Source of the DNA: Alkanindiges hydrocarboniclasticus
Lineage (GTDB): Bacteria; Pseudomonadota; Gammaproteobacteria; Pseudomonadales; Moraxellaceae
Assembly (NCBI RefSeq): GCF_001982605.1
Contig: NZ_MLCN01000001.1
Coordinates: 62,001 to 126,000 of the forward strand
Direction of reading: 5' to 3'
Length of the DNA stretch: 64,000 bases
Part shown: positions 9,830-19,800 of the stretch, in pieces
How positions within the stretch are numbered: the first letter of the stretch is position 1
Layout: every line of letters begins with the position of its first letter
Program-made: the position numbers and the translations under genes
The notes under the pieces: generated by a model
The model's input: only the letters and a program-made list of their open reading frames with translations
Database searches by the model: none
What the model was told of the DNA's origin: nothing

Positions 9830-9857
9830 ATGTGCTGCATAGAAGGATGTGCTGCAT
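9830..9857. repeat. Two 11-bp direct repeats upstream of helicase gene
   Basis: ATGTGCTGCAT occurs at 9830-9840 and again at 9847-9857, a 17-base period, 7 bases before the helicase ATG (minus strand). It could be an operator or a small tandem duplication; function unknown. Confidence 0.6.
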
Positions 9858-10130
9858 GAAATAGACGATATGGCGTCAAAAAGGGCGATTTTCAGGTTTT
9901 ATATTTTAGCAGCTTTTTGCACAGGCTGCCTTTTTAAAGCACTGGACAAAAGCCAAAACGCGACAAGGCCTGACGCATTTTAGCTATTTAAAATTTTAAG
10001 CTCAGAATAAACAATGCAGTTTTATAAATTGAAACAGCTTGATTTTAACCTTACTAAGCTTGGCTTATCATTTTTTGGCATGACAAAGTGTTGCTGTGCT
10101 TTACCGCTGCTTAAGCACAGCTTTTGCCGT

Positions 10131-10147
10131 AGGCTTGAGTCAAGCCT
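10131..10147. repeat. Perfect 17-base palindrome after acyltransferase gene
   Basis: AGGCTTGA-G-TCAAGCCT, 8 bp arms with one central base, 8 bases beyond the acyltransferase stop codon. The one-base loop and lack of a T run argue against a simple terminator. Confidence 0.5.
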
Positions 10148-10155
10148 TACCTGAT

Positions 10156-10743
10156 TTATTTGCGCTCAGGGATAAGCACTTCAATCCCAACTGTGCGGTA
10201 GTAGCGCTGGATTTCCAGCAAATCACTTTCCAGGTCAGTGGGCATGATTTTTCCCAGCAAGCCACCATGTTTGGTTTTCACATCTGAAAACATCAGCACA
10301 ATGGGTACATTGGCTGCCTTGGCAATGTGCCAGAATCCGGTTCTAATGGGCTTGCGGGTTTCACCATCTTTAGCCCGGGTTGCTTCGGGTGCAATGACCA
10401 GCGTAAATTTTTCGTGATCTGCAAACTGTTGAGCCATCTGGGTGACAATATTTTTGGAGGCATTACGGTCTACCGGAATACCGCCCAGCGCTTCAAGTAA
10501 AGGCTTTAAAGGCCCCTTAAACAGCTCTTTCTTGATCAGGGTATGGATTTTAAGCCCCATAATCTGAAACAGCGCCAAAGATAAAATTGCATCGCGGTTT
10601 GAGGTATGCTCAAAACCGATTGCTACTTGCTTGTCACTGAGTAAAGCCGGGTCATATTGATAGGTCCAGCCATAAAGTTTAAAAGTTGCTTTGCCAAGTT
10701 GTTTGAGCATGGGATTGACTACGCCTAAAACCAGATGAATCAA
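10156..10743 (-). CDS. PlsC-like lysophospholipid acyltransferase, small form
   Basis: Member of the glycerolipid acyltransferase fold. Seen: HTSNRD is the H-x4-D catalytic motif, GIPVDRNAS is the acceptor-binding block, and APEATRAKDGE replaces the canonical EGTR block. At 195 residues it lacks the long N-terminal membrane part of E. coli PlsC. Known family role: acylation of lysophosphatidic acid or another lipid; the exact substrate cannot be told. The longest start is a TTG preceded by a 9-base T run without SD; an ATG at 10710 is an equally plausible start. It is separated from the upstream operon by a strong terminator. Confidence 0.85.
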   Translation of the reverse strand: MIHLVLGVVNPMLKQLGKATFKLYGWTYQYDPALLSDKQVAIGFEHTSNRDAILSLALFQIMGLKIHTLIKKELFKGPLKPLLEALGGIPVDRNASKNIVTQMAQQFADHEKFTLVIAPEATRAKDGETRKPIRTGFWHIAKAANVPIVLMFSDVKTKHGGLLGKIMPTDLESDLLEIQRYYRTVGIEVLIPERK

Positions 10744-10783
10744 AAAAAAATAAAATTAGAACAGCAAACCAGAACGCAGAACC

Positions 10784-10819
10784 AAAAAAAACGTCGCCCA
10801 AAATATGGTTTGAGCGACG
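10784..10819 (-). terminator. Strong terminator of the pheA-hisC-tyrA/aroA operon
   Basis: Minus strand: CGTCGCTCAAA pairs with TTTGGGCGACG (11 bp, one G-T) across a 6-base loop, then eight T. Located 32 bases past the tyrA-aroA stop. Confidence 0.9.
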
Positions 10820-10850
10820 GCAATTTAGCATTATTAATGCTTAAAAAGCA

Positions 10851-13166
10851 TTAGCCATTTGTATTGACCTCAAGCTGCAAACCAGCCTGCTTTGCCAACT
10901 GGGTAAAATTGGGAAAACTGGTCGCAACGGTTTCAGTGCCATCAATGGTAATCGGCTGGCTGGCACGCAAACCGGCAATGGCAAAGCTCATGGCAATACG
11001 ATGATCGTGGTGGCTTTCAATGGTGCCACCACCAAATATTGGCTGCCACTCACTGGTGTTTCCTTTGCCTTCAATAATAATCCCGTCTTCTGTGGGCGTA
11101 CAGTCAATGCCAAGTGTTTTAAGGCCATCAGCCATCACCTGAATGCGGTCAGATTCCTTGACACGCAGTTCAGCCGCACTAGTCAGCACGGTCTGGCCAG
11201 TGGCACAAGCCGCTGCAATAAAGATTGCCGGGAATTCATCAATGGCTAGCGGCACCTGATCTTCAGGAATATGAATGCCTTTTAGGGTATTGGCGCGAAT
11301 ACGGATGTCAGCAACGGGTTCACCGCCTGCCATTTTTTCATTGGACAGGCTAATGTCTGCGCCCATTTGCTTTAAAATTTCAATAACCCCGGTTCGGGTT
11401 GGGTTAATGCCCACCTGTTCCAGTGTGACATCAGAACCCTGTGCAATCGCAGCGCCCACCATAAAAAAAGCAGCCGAGGAAATATCAGCAGGCACCTGAA
11501 TATGCGTGCCAGTCAGCGTACCGCCACCTTGCAGGCTAATGGTATTGCCTTCGGTCTTAACTTCATAGCCAAACGCACGCAGCATGCGCTCACTATGGTC
11601 ACGGGTGGGTTCCGGCTCAGTGATTGAGGTTGTGCCCGCTGCCCATAAACCCGCCAGCAAAATACCCGACTTGACCTGTGCTGATGCCATGGGTAAATCA
11701 TAGTGAATGCCTTTAAGCGGCTGATTACCACTAATGCTTACCGGTGGCGTACCGCGCTCGCCGGTAGTCTGGATTTTGGCACCCATAAGACGCAATGGCT
11801 TGGCAATACGCTCCATGGGACGCTTGGTGAGTGATGGATCACCCGTCATCACACTATCAAATTTCTGGGCTGATAAAATACCGGACAGCAGGCGCATGCT
11901 GGTGCCAGAATTACCCATGTAAAGCGCACCGGCTGGTTCCTTTAAACCATGCAGGCCAACCCCATGAATGGTGACTTCACCATTTTTAGGGCCTTCAATA
12001 TTAACGCCCATATCACGAAAAGCTTGCAGGGTCGCCAGCGCGTCTTCACCTTCCAGAAAACCAGTTACGTGGGTGGTGCCAGTGGCCAGCGCGCCCAGCA
12101 TAATAGAACGATGTGATACCGATTTATCGCCAGCAACCGTAAAAGTGCCTGTTAATTTTCCACCAGCCTGAATAATAAATTGCTCGGTCACGTTGTTGTT
12201 CCTGTCCAGATTTTGAGTACGATTTTGCATGCTTTTTTGCATATAGGGAGTTTTTGCCAGCATGTGGCTAAAGTGCTGACGCGCGGCCTGCGCACGGCCC
12301 AGCAAACCAATAAGCTGCTCAGAATTTTCCTGTTCAATCAATTGCTTCAACTGGCCCAGCTGTTGCTCAAAGGCATTAATGGCCTTAAGCACCGATACCT
12401 TGTTGGCTAGAAAAATGTCATGCCACATTTGCGGGTCACTGGCGGCAATCCGGCTAAAGTCACGCAACCCACCCGCGGCATAGCGAAAAATATCCAGATT
12501 ATTACGGCTAGCGGCTAATTGCTCAATCAGGTTAAAAGCCAGTAAGTGTGGCAAATGACTGGTCTGTGCCAGAATTTCATCATGCTCGGCCACACTCATA
12601 CAAATAACTTCGGCCTGTGTGGCTTGCCACAGTGTAATCAGTTTTTTAACAGCTTGCGGATTGCTGCTGGGCAGCGGCGTTAGAATCACCTTGTGGTGGG
12701 CAAATAAATCGGCACGGCCTGCATGTACCCCCGTGTGTTCACTACCTGCAATCGGGTGGCCCGGCACAAATCCGCTGGGCAAGTTTTCACCAAATACCGC
12801 CTTGGCGGCCTCTACCACATTACATTTGGTACTGCCGACATCGCTAATAATGGCATCTGGTTTTAACACTGGCTGAATGGCCTGTAGCACTTTTTCAGTG
12901 GCACGCACTGGCAAGGCCAGCACAATCAGGTCAGCATCTCTGGCAGCATCTTGCGGACTGGTAAACCCGGCATCTATCAGACCTAAATCCTGAGCATCCT
13001 GTAAGGTTTGAACTGAGCGTGTACTGGCTACCACCTGTTTTGCCAGTTTTTTGTCACGAATGACCCGGCACAGGCTAGAGCCAATTAGCCCAAGACCAAT
13101 AAACGCAACTTTTTCAAATAAAAAGGCAGGTTCATCATTGCTGCACTGATCAACAGGCTTTTGCAT
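10851..13166 (-). CDS. tyrA-aroA: Fused prephenate dehydrogenase / EPSP synthase
   Basis: Bifunctional protein of 771 residues. Residues about 17-310 are an NAD-dependent prephenate/arogenate dehydrogenase (Rossmann motif IGLGLIGSSL; GHPIAGSEHTG; HLPHLLAF). Residues about 328-771 are 5-enolpyruvylshikimate-3-phosphate synthase (AGDKSVSHRSIMLGALA, GNSGTSMRLLSG, DEFPAIFIAAACA, ESDRIQ). The domains are joined by a short Gln/Asn/Arg linker (about 305-328). Seen as one unbroken frame. The fusion is known from Acinetobacter and relatives, so it is a lineage marker and not an assembly error. The ATG overlaps the hisC stop by one base (TGATG), implying translational coupling. It couples the pre-chorismate step to tyrosine synthesis. 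Confidence 0.97.
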   Translation of the reverse strand: MQKPVDQCSNDEPAFLFEKVAFIGLGLIGSSLCRVIRDKKLAKQVVASTRSVQTLQDAQDLGLIDAGFTSPQDAARDADLIVLALPVRATEKVLQAIQPVLKPDAIISDVGSTKCNVVEAAKAVFGENLPSGFVPGHPIAGSEHTGVHAGRADLFAHHKVILTPLPSSNPQAVKKLITLWQATQAEVICMSVAEHDEILAQTSHLPHLLAFNLIEQLAASRNNLDIFRYAAGGLRDFSRIAASDPQMWHDIFLANKVSVLKAINAFEQQLGQLKQLIEQENSEQLIGLLGRAQAARQHFSHMLAKTPYMQKSMQNRTQNLDRNNNVTEQFIIQAGGKLTGTFTVAGDKSVSHRSIMLGALATGTTHVTGFLEGEDALATLQAFRDMGVNIEGPKNGEVTIHGVGLHGLKEPAGALYMGNSGTSMRLLSGILSAQKFDSVMTGDPSLTKRPMERIAKPLRLMGAKIQTTGERGTPPVSISGNQPLKGIHYDLPMASAQVKSGILLAGLWAAGTTSITEPEPTRDHSERMLRAFGYEVKTEGNTISLQGGGTLTGTHIQVPADISSAAFFMVGAAIAQGSDVTLEQVGINPTRTGVIEILKQMGADISLSNEKMAGGEPVADIRIRANTLKGIHIPEDQVPLAIDEFPAIFIAAACATGQTVLTSAAELRVKESDRIQVMADGLKTLGIDCTPTEDGIIIEGKGNTSEWQPIFGGGTIESHHDHRIAMSFAIAGLRASQPITIDGTETVATSFPNFTQLAKQAGLQLEVNTNG

Positions 13167-14296
13167 CAGGCAGCCTCAGTGGCTGGAATCTCAGCCAGAA
13201 CCTGCGCCAATGTCTCCAGAAAACGGGCATTTTCTTCCGGTAAACCAATAGATACCCGAATATGTTGCGGCATGGCATAGCCACCACCAACCGGGCGCAC
13301 AATCACGCCTTTTTTAAGTAGCGCATTAAATACCTGTCCGCCATCACGCTGCACGTCAACGGCAATAAAATTAGCGCGCGAGGCAATCCAGTGTAAGCCC
13401 AGCTTGGCAAATCCCTGCTCAAGCTGTGCCATACCCTGTTTGTTCAGTTCACGGCTTTGCTCAATAAAGTCAGTATCTTTTAATGCAGCAACGGCCGCCG
13501 CCAAGGCAAATGAGCTGACATTAAACGGCTGGCGCACCCGATTGAGTAAATTGGTGACTTCAACACTGGCCAAACCAAAGCCCACACGCAACGAAGCCAA
13601 GCCAAATGCCTTGGATAGGGTGCGGCTAATCAGCAAATTAGGATATTGGGTCAAAAATTTCAGGCTATTGAAGTTTTCCGGGAAATATTCCACATAGGCT
13701 TCATCCAGCACTACCAACACATGCTGCGGAATGAGTTGCATAAACTGGCTAAATTCGCTTTCTTCAAACCATGTTCCCGTTGGGTTATTGGGGTTAGCAA
13801 TAAAAATTACCCGGGTTTTGTCTGTTACGGCATTTGCCATGGCAACCAAATCATGGCCAAAGTTTTTGGCAGGCACTTCCACACCAATCGCACCGACCGC
13901 TTGCGTTGCCAGCGCATAGACCGCAAAAGCATGCTGGCTATAAATCACTTCATCCTGCGCTGCAACAAAAGTACGTGCCACCAACTCCAGAATATCGTTG
14001 GAACCATTACCCAGTGTAATCTGGTTCATTTCAACGCCAAACTGCTGGCTAATTTGCTGCTTGAGTGCAAAACCATTGCCATCCGGATAACGGCCTACTT
14101 CATCAATCGCCTGCTGAATGGCAGCTTTGGCTTGTGGCGAACAACCCAGTGGATTTTCATTACTGGCCAGTTTAATCACGTCATCCAGACCCAGTTCGCG
14201 CTTTAACTCATCAATGGGCTTGCCCGGCTGATAAGGCGCAATGTGACAAATCCCGTCATTGGCAGGTGGAATTAAAAAGCTGGACTGGGTAGACAT
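13166..14296 (-). CDS. hisC: Histidinol-phosphate / aromatic aminotransferase (HisC family)
   Basis: PLP-dependent fold-type I aminotransferase, 376 residues. Seen: LASNENPLGCSP at the N terminus, NPNNPTGTW, DEAYVEYF, and SRTLSKAFGLASLRVGFG with the PLP lysine. Family knowledge: HisC converts histidinol phosphate, and paralogues accept prephenate, phenylpyruvate and hydroxyphenylpyruvate. Its place between pheA and tyrA-aroA, away from his genes, suggests an aromatic aminotransferase role here (inference). The stop overlaps the next ATG by one base; pheA ends 106 bases upstream without a visible terminator, so the three genes are likely one operon. Confidence 0.93.
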   Translation of the reverse strand: MSTQSSFLIPPANDGICHIAPYQPGKPIDELKRELGLDDVIKLASNENPLGCSPQAKAAIQQAIDEVGRYPDGNGFALKQQISQQFGVEMNQITLGNGSNDILELVARTFVAAQDEVIYSQHAFAVYALATQAVGAIGVEVPAKNFGHDLVAMANAVTDKTRVIFIANPNNPTGTWFEESEFSQFMQLIPQHVLVVLDEAYVEYFPENFNSLKFLTQYPNLLISRTLSKAFGLASLRVGFGLASVEVTNLLNRVRQPFNVSSFALAAAVAALKDTDFIEQSRELNKQGMAQLEQGFAKLGLHWIASRANFIAVDVQRDGGQVFNALLKKGVIVRPVGGGYAMPQHIRVSIGLPEENARFLETLAQVLAEIPATEAA

Positions 14297-14402
14297 GGCA
14301 CGTTCTCTTGCTAAACAGGTTGAACCAGTAAATTAAAAACCTTAAGGTCAAAATACATCAGTTAAAAACTGACATTAAATAATAAAATTAAAAATTGATC
14401 AT

Positions 14403-15524
14403 CTAAAGCACTGCCTTGGGATAGGAACCCAGCACACGCACTTCCTTAACCAATGGCCGGATTTCTTCCAGTGCAGCAGCCACATTGCTATCAGACACAT
14501 GACCATTTAAATCAATAAAGAACACATAGGCCCATTTTTCAGGCAATGCAGGACGGGTTTCAATACTGGTCAGACTAATGTTGTGCTTGGCAAAGGGTGC
14601 CAGGATTTCAATGAGGGCACCCGCCCGGTCATGCGCTGCCACCAGCAAGGATGTTTTATCCTGCCCACTGGCTGCAATGGCGTCACGCCCGATAATTAAA
14701 AACCGTGTGGTATTGCTGGGGTTGTCTTCAATATTTTTATGCAGCACAGTCAGGTTGTACAGTTCGGCGGCTGTTTCCCCGGCAATGGCAGCTGAGTGCC
14801 ACTCACTGCGAATACGTTTGGCCGCTTCACCATTACTGGTGAGTGCTACACGCTCGGCAGCCGGATAATGGGCATCTAGCCACTTGCGGCATTGCGCCAG
14901 CGTCTGCTGATGCGCATAAATCTTGGTAATGCTGTCCTGCTTGGTGGTTGGCGATATCAGAAACTGGTGATGAATACGCAGCTCTACCTCACCAATGACA
15001 TGCAGGTGTGAACCGATAAAACAGTCCAGTGTGTGATTGACCACCCCTTCGGAGGAATTTTCAACCGGCACTACGCCATAATGTGCGCTACCGGCTTCAA
15101 CTTCACGAAAAACTTCATCAATGGTAGCCAGTGGACGGACAACGGCCTGATGACCAAAGTGCTTGAGGGCAGCAGCATGGGTAAAAGTCCCTTCTGGCCC
15201 TAAAAAAGCAATGGTTTGCGGCGCTTCAAGGGCCAGACAGGCTGACATGATTTCACGAAAAATCCGGGCTACGGTTTCATTTTCCAGTGGGCCTTCGTTG
15301 CGGGCCATCACATTGCGCAACACCTGCGCTTCCCGTTCGGGACGATAAAAGACCGGATTTGAATCGGTTGCAAACTTGGCTTTTGCCACACCTTCGGCAA
15401 GCCGGGCACGCTGGTTTAAAAGACGGTGAATTTGCTGATCAACCTGATCAATATCCTGTCGTAACTGATCCAGCGAAGGGGCTAGCCCTGAATTTTGCCA
15501 GTCATTATCGTCCGTTGCTGCCAT
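14403..15524 (-). CDS. pheA: Bifunctional chorismate mutase / prephenate dehydratase
   Basis: Makes phenylpyruvate from chorismate for phenylalanine synthesis. Seen: AroQ-type chorismate mutase at about residues 14-95 (LRQDIDQVDQQIHRLLNQRA and YRPEREAQVL), prephenate dehydratase at about 103-280 (IAFLGPEGTFTHAA, VPVENSSEGVVNHTLD, TTRFLIIGR), and a C-terminal ACT domain (about 290-365, DRAGALIEILAPF and LTSIETRP) that normally binds Phe as feedback inhibitor. Length 373 is usual. First gene of the probable aromatic operon; the promoter lies in the 140-base region shared with the divergent efflux pair. No attenuator-like leader peptide was seen. Confidence 0.97.
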   Translation of the reverse strand: MAATDDNDWQNSGLAPSLDQLRQDIDQVDQQIHRLLNQRARLAEGVAKAKFATDSNPVFYRPEREAQVLRNVMARNEGPLENETVARIFREIMSACLALEAPQTIAFLGPEGTFTHAAALKHFGHQAVVRPLATIDEVFREVEAGSAHYGVVPVENSSEGVVNHTLDCFIGSHLHVIGEVELRIHHQFLISPTTKQDSITKIYAHQQTLAQCRKWLDAHYPAAERVALTSNGEAAKRIRSEWHSAAIAGETAAELYNLTVLHKNIEDNPSNTTRFLIIGRDAIAASGQDKTSLLVAAHDRAGALIEILAPFAKHNISLTSIETRPALPEKWAYVFFIDLNGHVSDSNVAAALEEIRPLVKEVRVLGSYPKAVL

Positions 15525-15661
15525 GGTATTTTTTGCTCTTGCTACCTTGTATCAAGCGCCAAAGTATACACGGTTTATAAGAGATAGTTGATAAAGAGTT
15601 GCATTACAGGCCAAGGTCTTATAAAAATCACTCAGTCCCTATCCGGTTGAAAGGCCTTATA

Positions 15662-16894
15662 ATGTCATCTACCCCAAATGCAGGTTTTGATCCCGTCAAC
15701 CCGCAACCCAACATGCCCAATCCTCCTGTAAAAAAGAGCAGACGCTGGATGATTCTGGCTGCGCTGCTGATAGTGGCCTTGCTTGTTATTTTGTTTGTGA
15801 TTTTTTCCAATAAAGATAAAGACACGTCACAGGCTACCAATACCACCCAGAATGGCCAAACGCAAACAGCGCTGACTGTCACGGCAACCCAGCTTGAAAA
15901 CAGGAACTGGGAAAAAACGCTCGAAGCCAATGGTAACATTGCAGCCTGGCAGGAAGTGGTGATTGGTAGTGAACTGTCTGGCCTGCGCATTACCCAAGTG
16001 AATGTGAATGTAGGTGATGTGGTCAGGCGTGGTCAGTTACTGGCACAAATTAACCCGGATACCATTCAGGCTGAACTGGCCCAGTCACGGGCAACGGTTG
16101 CTGAAGCGCAGGCTGTACTGAATGATGCGGTTGCTGATGCAAGGCGCATTCAGGCATTAAAGGATACCGGTGCCATTTCAGCGCAGGAAGCTGCACAATA
16201 TTTAACCACTCAGCAAACGGCACAGGCCCGGCTTGATCTGGCGCGTGCGCAAATTGAATCCAGCCAGTTACGTCTGGCACAGGCCCGCATTGTTGCACCC
16301 GATGATGGGGTCATTTCTGCCCGCACAGCCACAGTAGGTTCGCTGGCACAAGCCGGACAGGAACTGTTTCGAATGATTCGTGATAACCGGCTGGAATGGC
16401 GCGCCGAAGTGACCACCTCGGAACTGTACCGCTTAAAACCCGGCATGAAAGTCAGTGTTGTTTCGGCTGATCCAGCCCAGCCCCCCATTATGGGCACCGT
16501 GCGCATGATTGCCCCTGCCATTAACACCGATACCCGCTATGGTCTGGTTTATGTGGACTTGCCACGCACCAGTGCACTGCGCATGGGGATGTTTGTTAAG
16601 GGCACTTTTCAACTGGGAGCACAAAATGCACTAACCCTGCCACAAAGCAGCTTGTTACTGCGTGATGGCTTTGCCTATATCTTTACACTAGACAGAAAAA
16701 ACCGCGTGCAGCAGCAAAAAATTGAAACTGGTCGCCGTGTGGGTGACCGGGTTGAAGTGATGGGCGTGCCTAACAATGTGCGGATAGTCGCCAGTGGTAC
16801 AGCATTTTTGACGGATGGTGATACGGTCAAAGTGGCAACGGCCATTCCGCAGACGCCACTAAACCGCCAGTTTGCCGCAGGGGATGATTCATGA
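15662..16894 (+). CDS. RND efflux periplasmic adaptor (membrane fusion protein)
   Basis: Periplasmic adaptor that links an inner-membrane RND pump to an outer-membrane channel. Seen: cytoplasmic N-terminal Pro/Asn-rich stretch, one transmembrane anchor (WMILAALLIVALLVILFVIF, about residues 27-46), a lipoyl half (VVIGSELSGLRITQVNVNVGDVVRRGQLLAQI), an Ala/Gln-rich coiled-coil hairpin and the second lipoyl half ARIVAPDDGVISAR, then beta-barrel and membrane-proximal parts. The frame is open from 15599, but the ATG at 15662 has SD AAGG 7 bases upstream and is preferred. It overlaps the pump gene by 4 bases (ATGA). No outer-membrane factor or regulator gene is next to it. Confidence 0.92.
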   Translation: MSSTPNAGFDPVNPQPNMPNPPVKKSRRWMILAALLIVALLVILFVIFSNKDKDTSQATNTTQNGQTQTALTVTATQLENRNWEKTLEANGNIAAWQEVVIGSELSGLRITQVNVNVGDVVRRGQLLAQINPDTIQAELAQSRATVAEAQAVLNDAVADARRIQALKDTGAISAQEAAQYLTTQQTAQARLDLARAQIESSQLRLAQARIVAPDDGVISARTATVGSLAQAGQELFRMIRDNRLEWRAEVTTSELYRLKPGMKVSVVSADPAQPPIMGTVRMIAPAINTDTRYGLVYVDLPRTSALRMGMFVKGTFQLGAQNALTLPQSSLLLRDGFAYIFTLDRKNRVQQQKIETGRRVGDRVEVMGVPNNVRIVASGTAFLTDGDTVKVATAIPQTPLNRQFAAGDDS

Positions 16895-19800
16895 ATTTTT
16901 CCGCATGGTCTATCCGCAACCCGATACCCAGCATTTTGCTGTTTATCATGCTGGCCCTCACTGGATTGTTGTGTTTTCACTGGATGAAAATACAGCAGTT
17001 CCCGGATATTGAGCTGCCCATGATTACCGTAGCCGCAGCACTGCCCGGGGCAGCACCGCCACAACTGGAAACCGAAGTGGCACGCAAGATTGAAAACTCC
17101 ATTGCCACCATTCAGGGCCTGAAAAACCAGTACAGCACCATTCAGGATGGCATGGTTACGGTGACTGCCGAATTCCGGCTGGAAAAGCCCTTACAGGAAG
17201 CACTGGATGATGTACGCAATGCGGTCTCACAGGTGCGTAGTGATTTGCCTGCCGATGTCCGCGACCCGATTGTCAGCAAGGTAAACCTGTCGGGTGCGCC
17301 TATCCTGACCTATACCGTACAGTCGCCACGGCTGGATGAAGAATCCCTGTCCTGGTTTGTGGATTATGACATTACCCGTAGCATGCTGAAAGTACCCGGC
17401 GTGGGCGCAGTGGCACGTGTGGGCGGGGTCAACCGGCAGGTCAATGTTGAACTGGACCCTACCCGCCTGCTGGCCTTAAATGCCTCGGCGGCTGATATCT
17501 CACGCCAGTTACGGCAGGTTCAGCAAGAAGCCTCGGGCGGACAAACTAAAATTGGCAGCAATGAGCAGTCCATTCGCACGCTGGCAACAGTCAAAAGTGC
17601 CAAAGATATTGCCCAGATGGAAATTCCCCTGAGCGATGGCCGACGTATCCGGCTGGAAGATGTGGCAACCGTGCGCGATGGCATTGCCGAACGGCGCTCG
17701 GCGGCCTTGCTAAATGGCCAGCCAGTAGTAGGATTTGAAATTACCCGTAGCAAGGGTGCCAGTGAAGTAGACGTGGAAGAAGGCGTTAAAGCCGCGCTGG
17801 AGCAACTTAAAGCGGAACACCCAGACCTGAAAATCACACAGGCATTTAACTTTGTAAAACCTGTAGTGGATGATTACAAAGGTTCCATGTCGCTGTTGTA
17901 TGAAGGCGCTATTCTGGCGGTGCTGGTGGTATGGCTGTTTCTGCGTGACTGGCGTGCCACCCTGATTGCGGCGACTGCCCTGCCATTGTCGATTTTACCC
18001 GCTATTATTGGCATGTATTATTTTGGCTTTACCCTTAATACCGTAACCTTGCTGGCCATGTCGCTGGTGGTGGGTATTCTGGTGGATGACGCCATTGTCG
18101 AAATTGAAAATATCATCCGGCACCTGCGTATGGGCAAAACCCCCTATGAAGCCGCCATGGAAGCCGCTGATGAAATTGGTCTTGCGGTAATTGCGACCAC
18201 ATTTACCTTAATTGCTGTCTTCCTGCCTACTGCATTTATGAGCGGGATAGCCGGCAAGTTTTTTGTGCAGTTTGGCTGGACGGCAGCACTGGCAATTTTT
18301 GCCTCGCTAATTGTGGCGCGCCTGCTCACACCCATGATGTCGGCTTATTTGCTAAAACCCTGGGTAGCAAAAGAAACTGACAACACGGATACACTGCCTG
18401 CGCTGGTTGATCATCCGGCACAACAAAACCTCCCGTATGATGACAAGAGTAACGACGGCTTTGTGATGCGCAATTATCTGCGCACGGTGGCATGGTGTAT
18501 TCATCATCGTAAAACGGTGATGGGAGCAGTAACTATATTTTTTATAGGCTCTATGATGTTAGTGCCATTACTGCCTACTGGGTTTGTTCCAGCAACTGAT
18601 ACAGGCCAAACCCAGGTACGACTGGAACTGGTGCCTGGCTCGGAGTTTTCAGAAACCTTGGCAGCAGCTGAATATGCCCGACACCTGATTAAGGACCACC
18701 CCCAAATTCGCAGCATTTACACCACGATTGGTGGAGGTGCAGCAGGCTCCGATCCATTTTCGCCCAGCAGTGCCGAAACCCGTAAGGCCACGCTAACCAT
18801 TCAAACCAGCGAGCGCAACGAACGTGACATTAGCCTGCAAGGAATAGAAAAAGAACTGCGCGAACGCTTAAGCGTACTGCCTGGCATGCGGATTCAGGTT
18901 GGTCTGGCTGGTGCCAACAGCAAATACCAGTTGGCTTTGTCTGGGGATGACCCGGATACCTTGATCACCACAGCCCGTACACTGGAACGCCAGTTGCGCA
19001 CAATTCCTGGCCTTGGCAGCATTACATCCAGCACGGCCCTGATCCGGCCAGAAGTGGTGATCCGTCCGGATTTTGCCAAAGCCGCAGACCTTGGCGTGAC
19101 TTCAGCCGCCATTGCTGAAACCCTGCGTGTGGCTACAGCAGGTGATTTTGACCAGAATCTGGCCAAGCTTAACCTGTCGCAGCGCCAGATTCCCATTGTC
19201 ATCAAGCTGCCGGTTTCTGCCCGACAGGACATTAGCCTGCTGGGCCGCTTGGTGGTCAATGGAAGCCGTGGGCCTGTAATGCTGGGCAGTATTGCGGATA
19301 TTAGTATTGATAGCGGCCCATCGCAGATTGACCGTTTTAACCGCCTGCGCAATGTTAACTTCAATATTGAGTTAAATGACCAGCAACTGGGTGATGTTGC
19401 CGCCAAAATTGACCAGCTGCCTATTTTGAAGAACCTGCCGCCTTCGGTTACCCGTACTGAGATCGGTGATGCTGAAGTGATGGCTGAACTGTTTTCAAGT
19501 TTTGGTCTGGCCATGTTAACTGGCGTAATGTGTATTTATGTAGTGCTGGTCTTGCTGTTTAAGGACTTCCTACAGCCTATCACTTTACTTTTTGCTTTAG
19601 TCCTATCTCCAGGTGGCGCATTTATATTGCTTTTAATAGCAAATAGTACTTTATCTATGCCCAGCCTAATTGGATTGCTAATGCTGATGGGCATTGCCAG
19701 TAAAAACTCCATTTTGCTGGTGGATTACGCCATTCTGGCTCGCAAGGATCAAGGCATGCCACGTTTTGAAGCCCTGCTGGATGCCTGCCATAAGCGCGCG

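Larger units (their letters stand above)
9824..10155. other. Intergenic region, 332 bases, no gene seen
   Basis: Between the helicase start and the acyltransferase stop. It holds two direct repeats upstream of the helicase (9830-9857), an inverted repeat GCTGTGCTT/AAGCACAGC near 10093-10121, and a perfect short palindrome at 10131-10147. No ORF with coding character and no tRNA-like fold was seen. Confidence 0.6.

Noticed and set aside
10093-10121. GCTGTGCTT/AAGCACAGC hairpin as terminator for the acyltransferase
   Set aside because: On the minus strand no T run follows; the T run lies on the other side where no gene ends.
10741-10751. Run of nine A (T on the coding strand) at the acyltransferase start, possible phase variation
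   Set aside because: The run lies before or at an uncertain start, so slippage would not shift the core frame.
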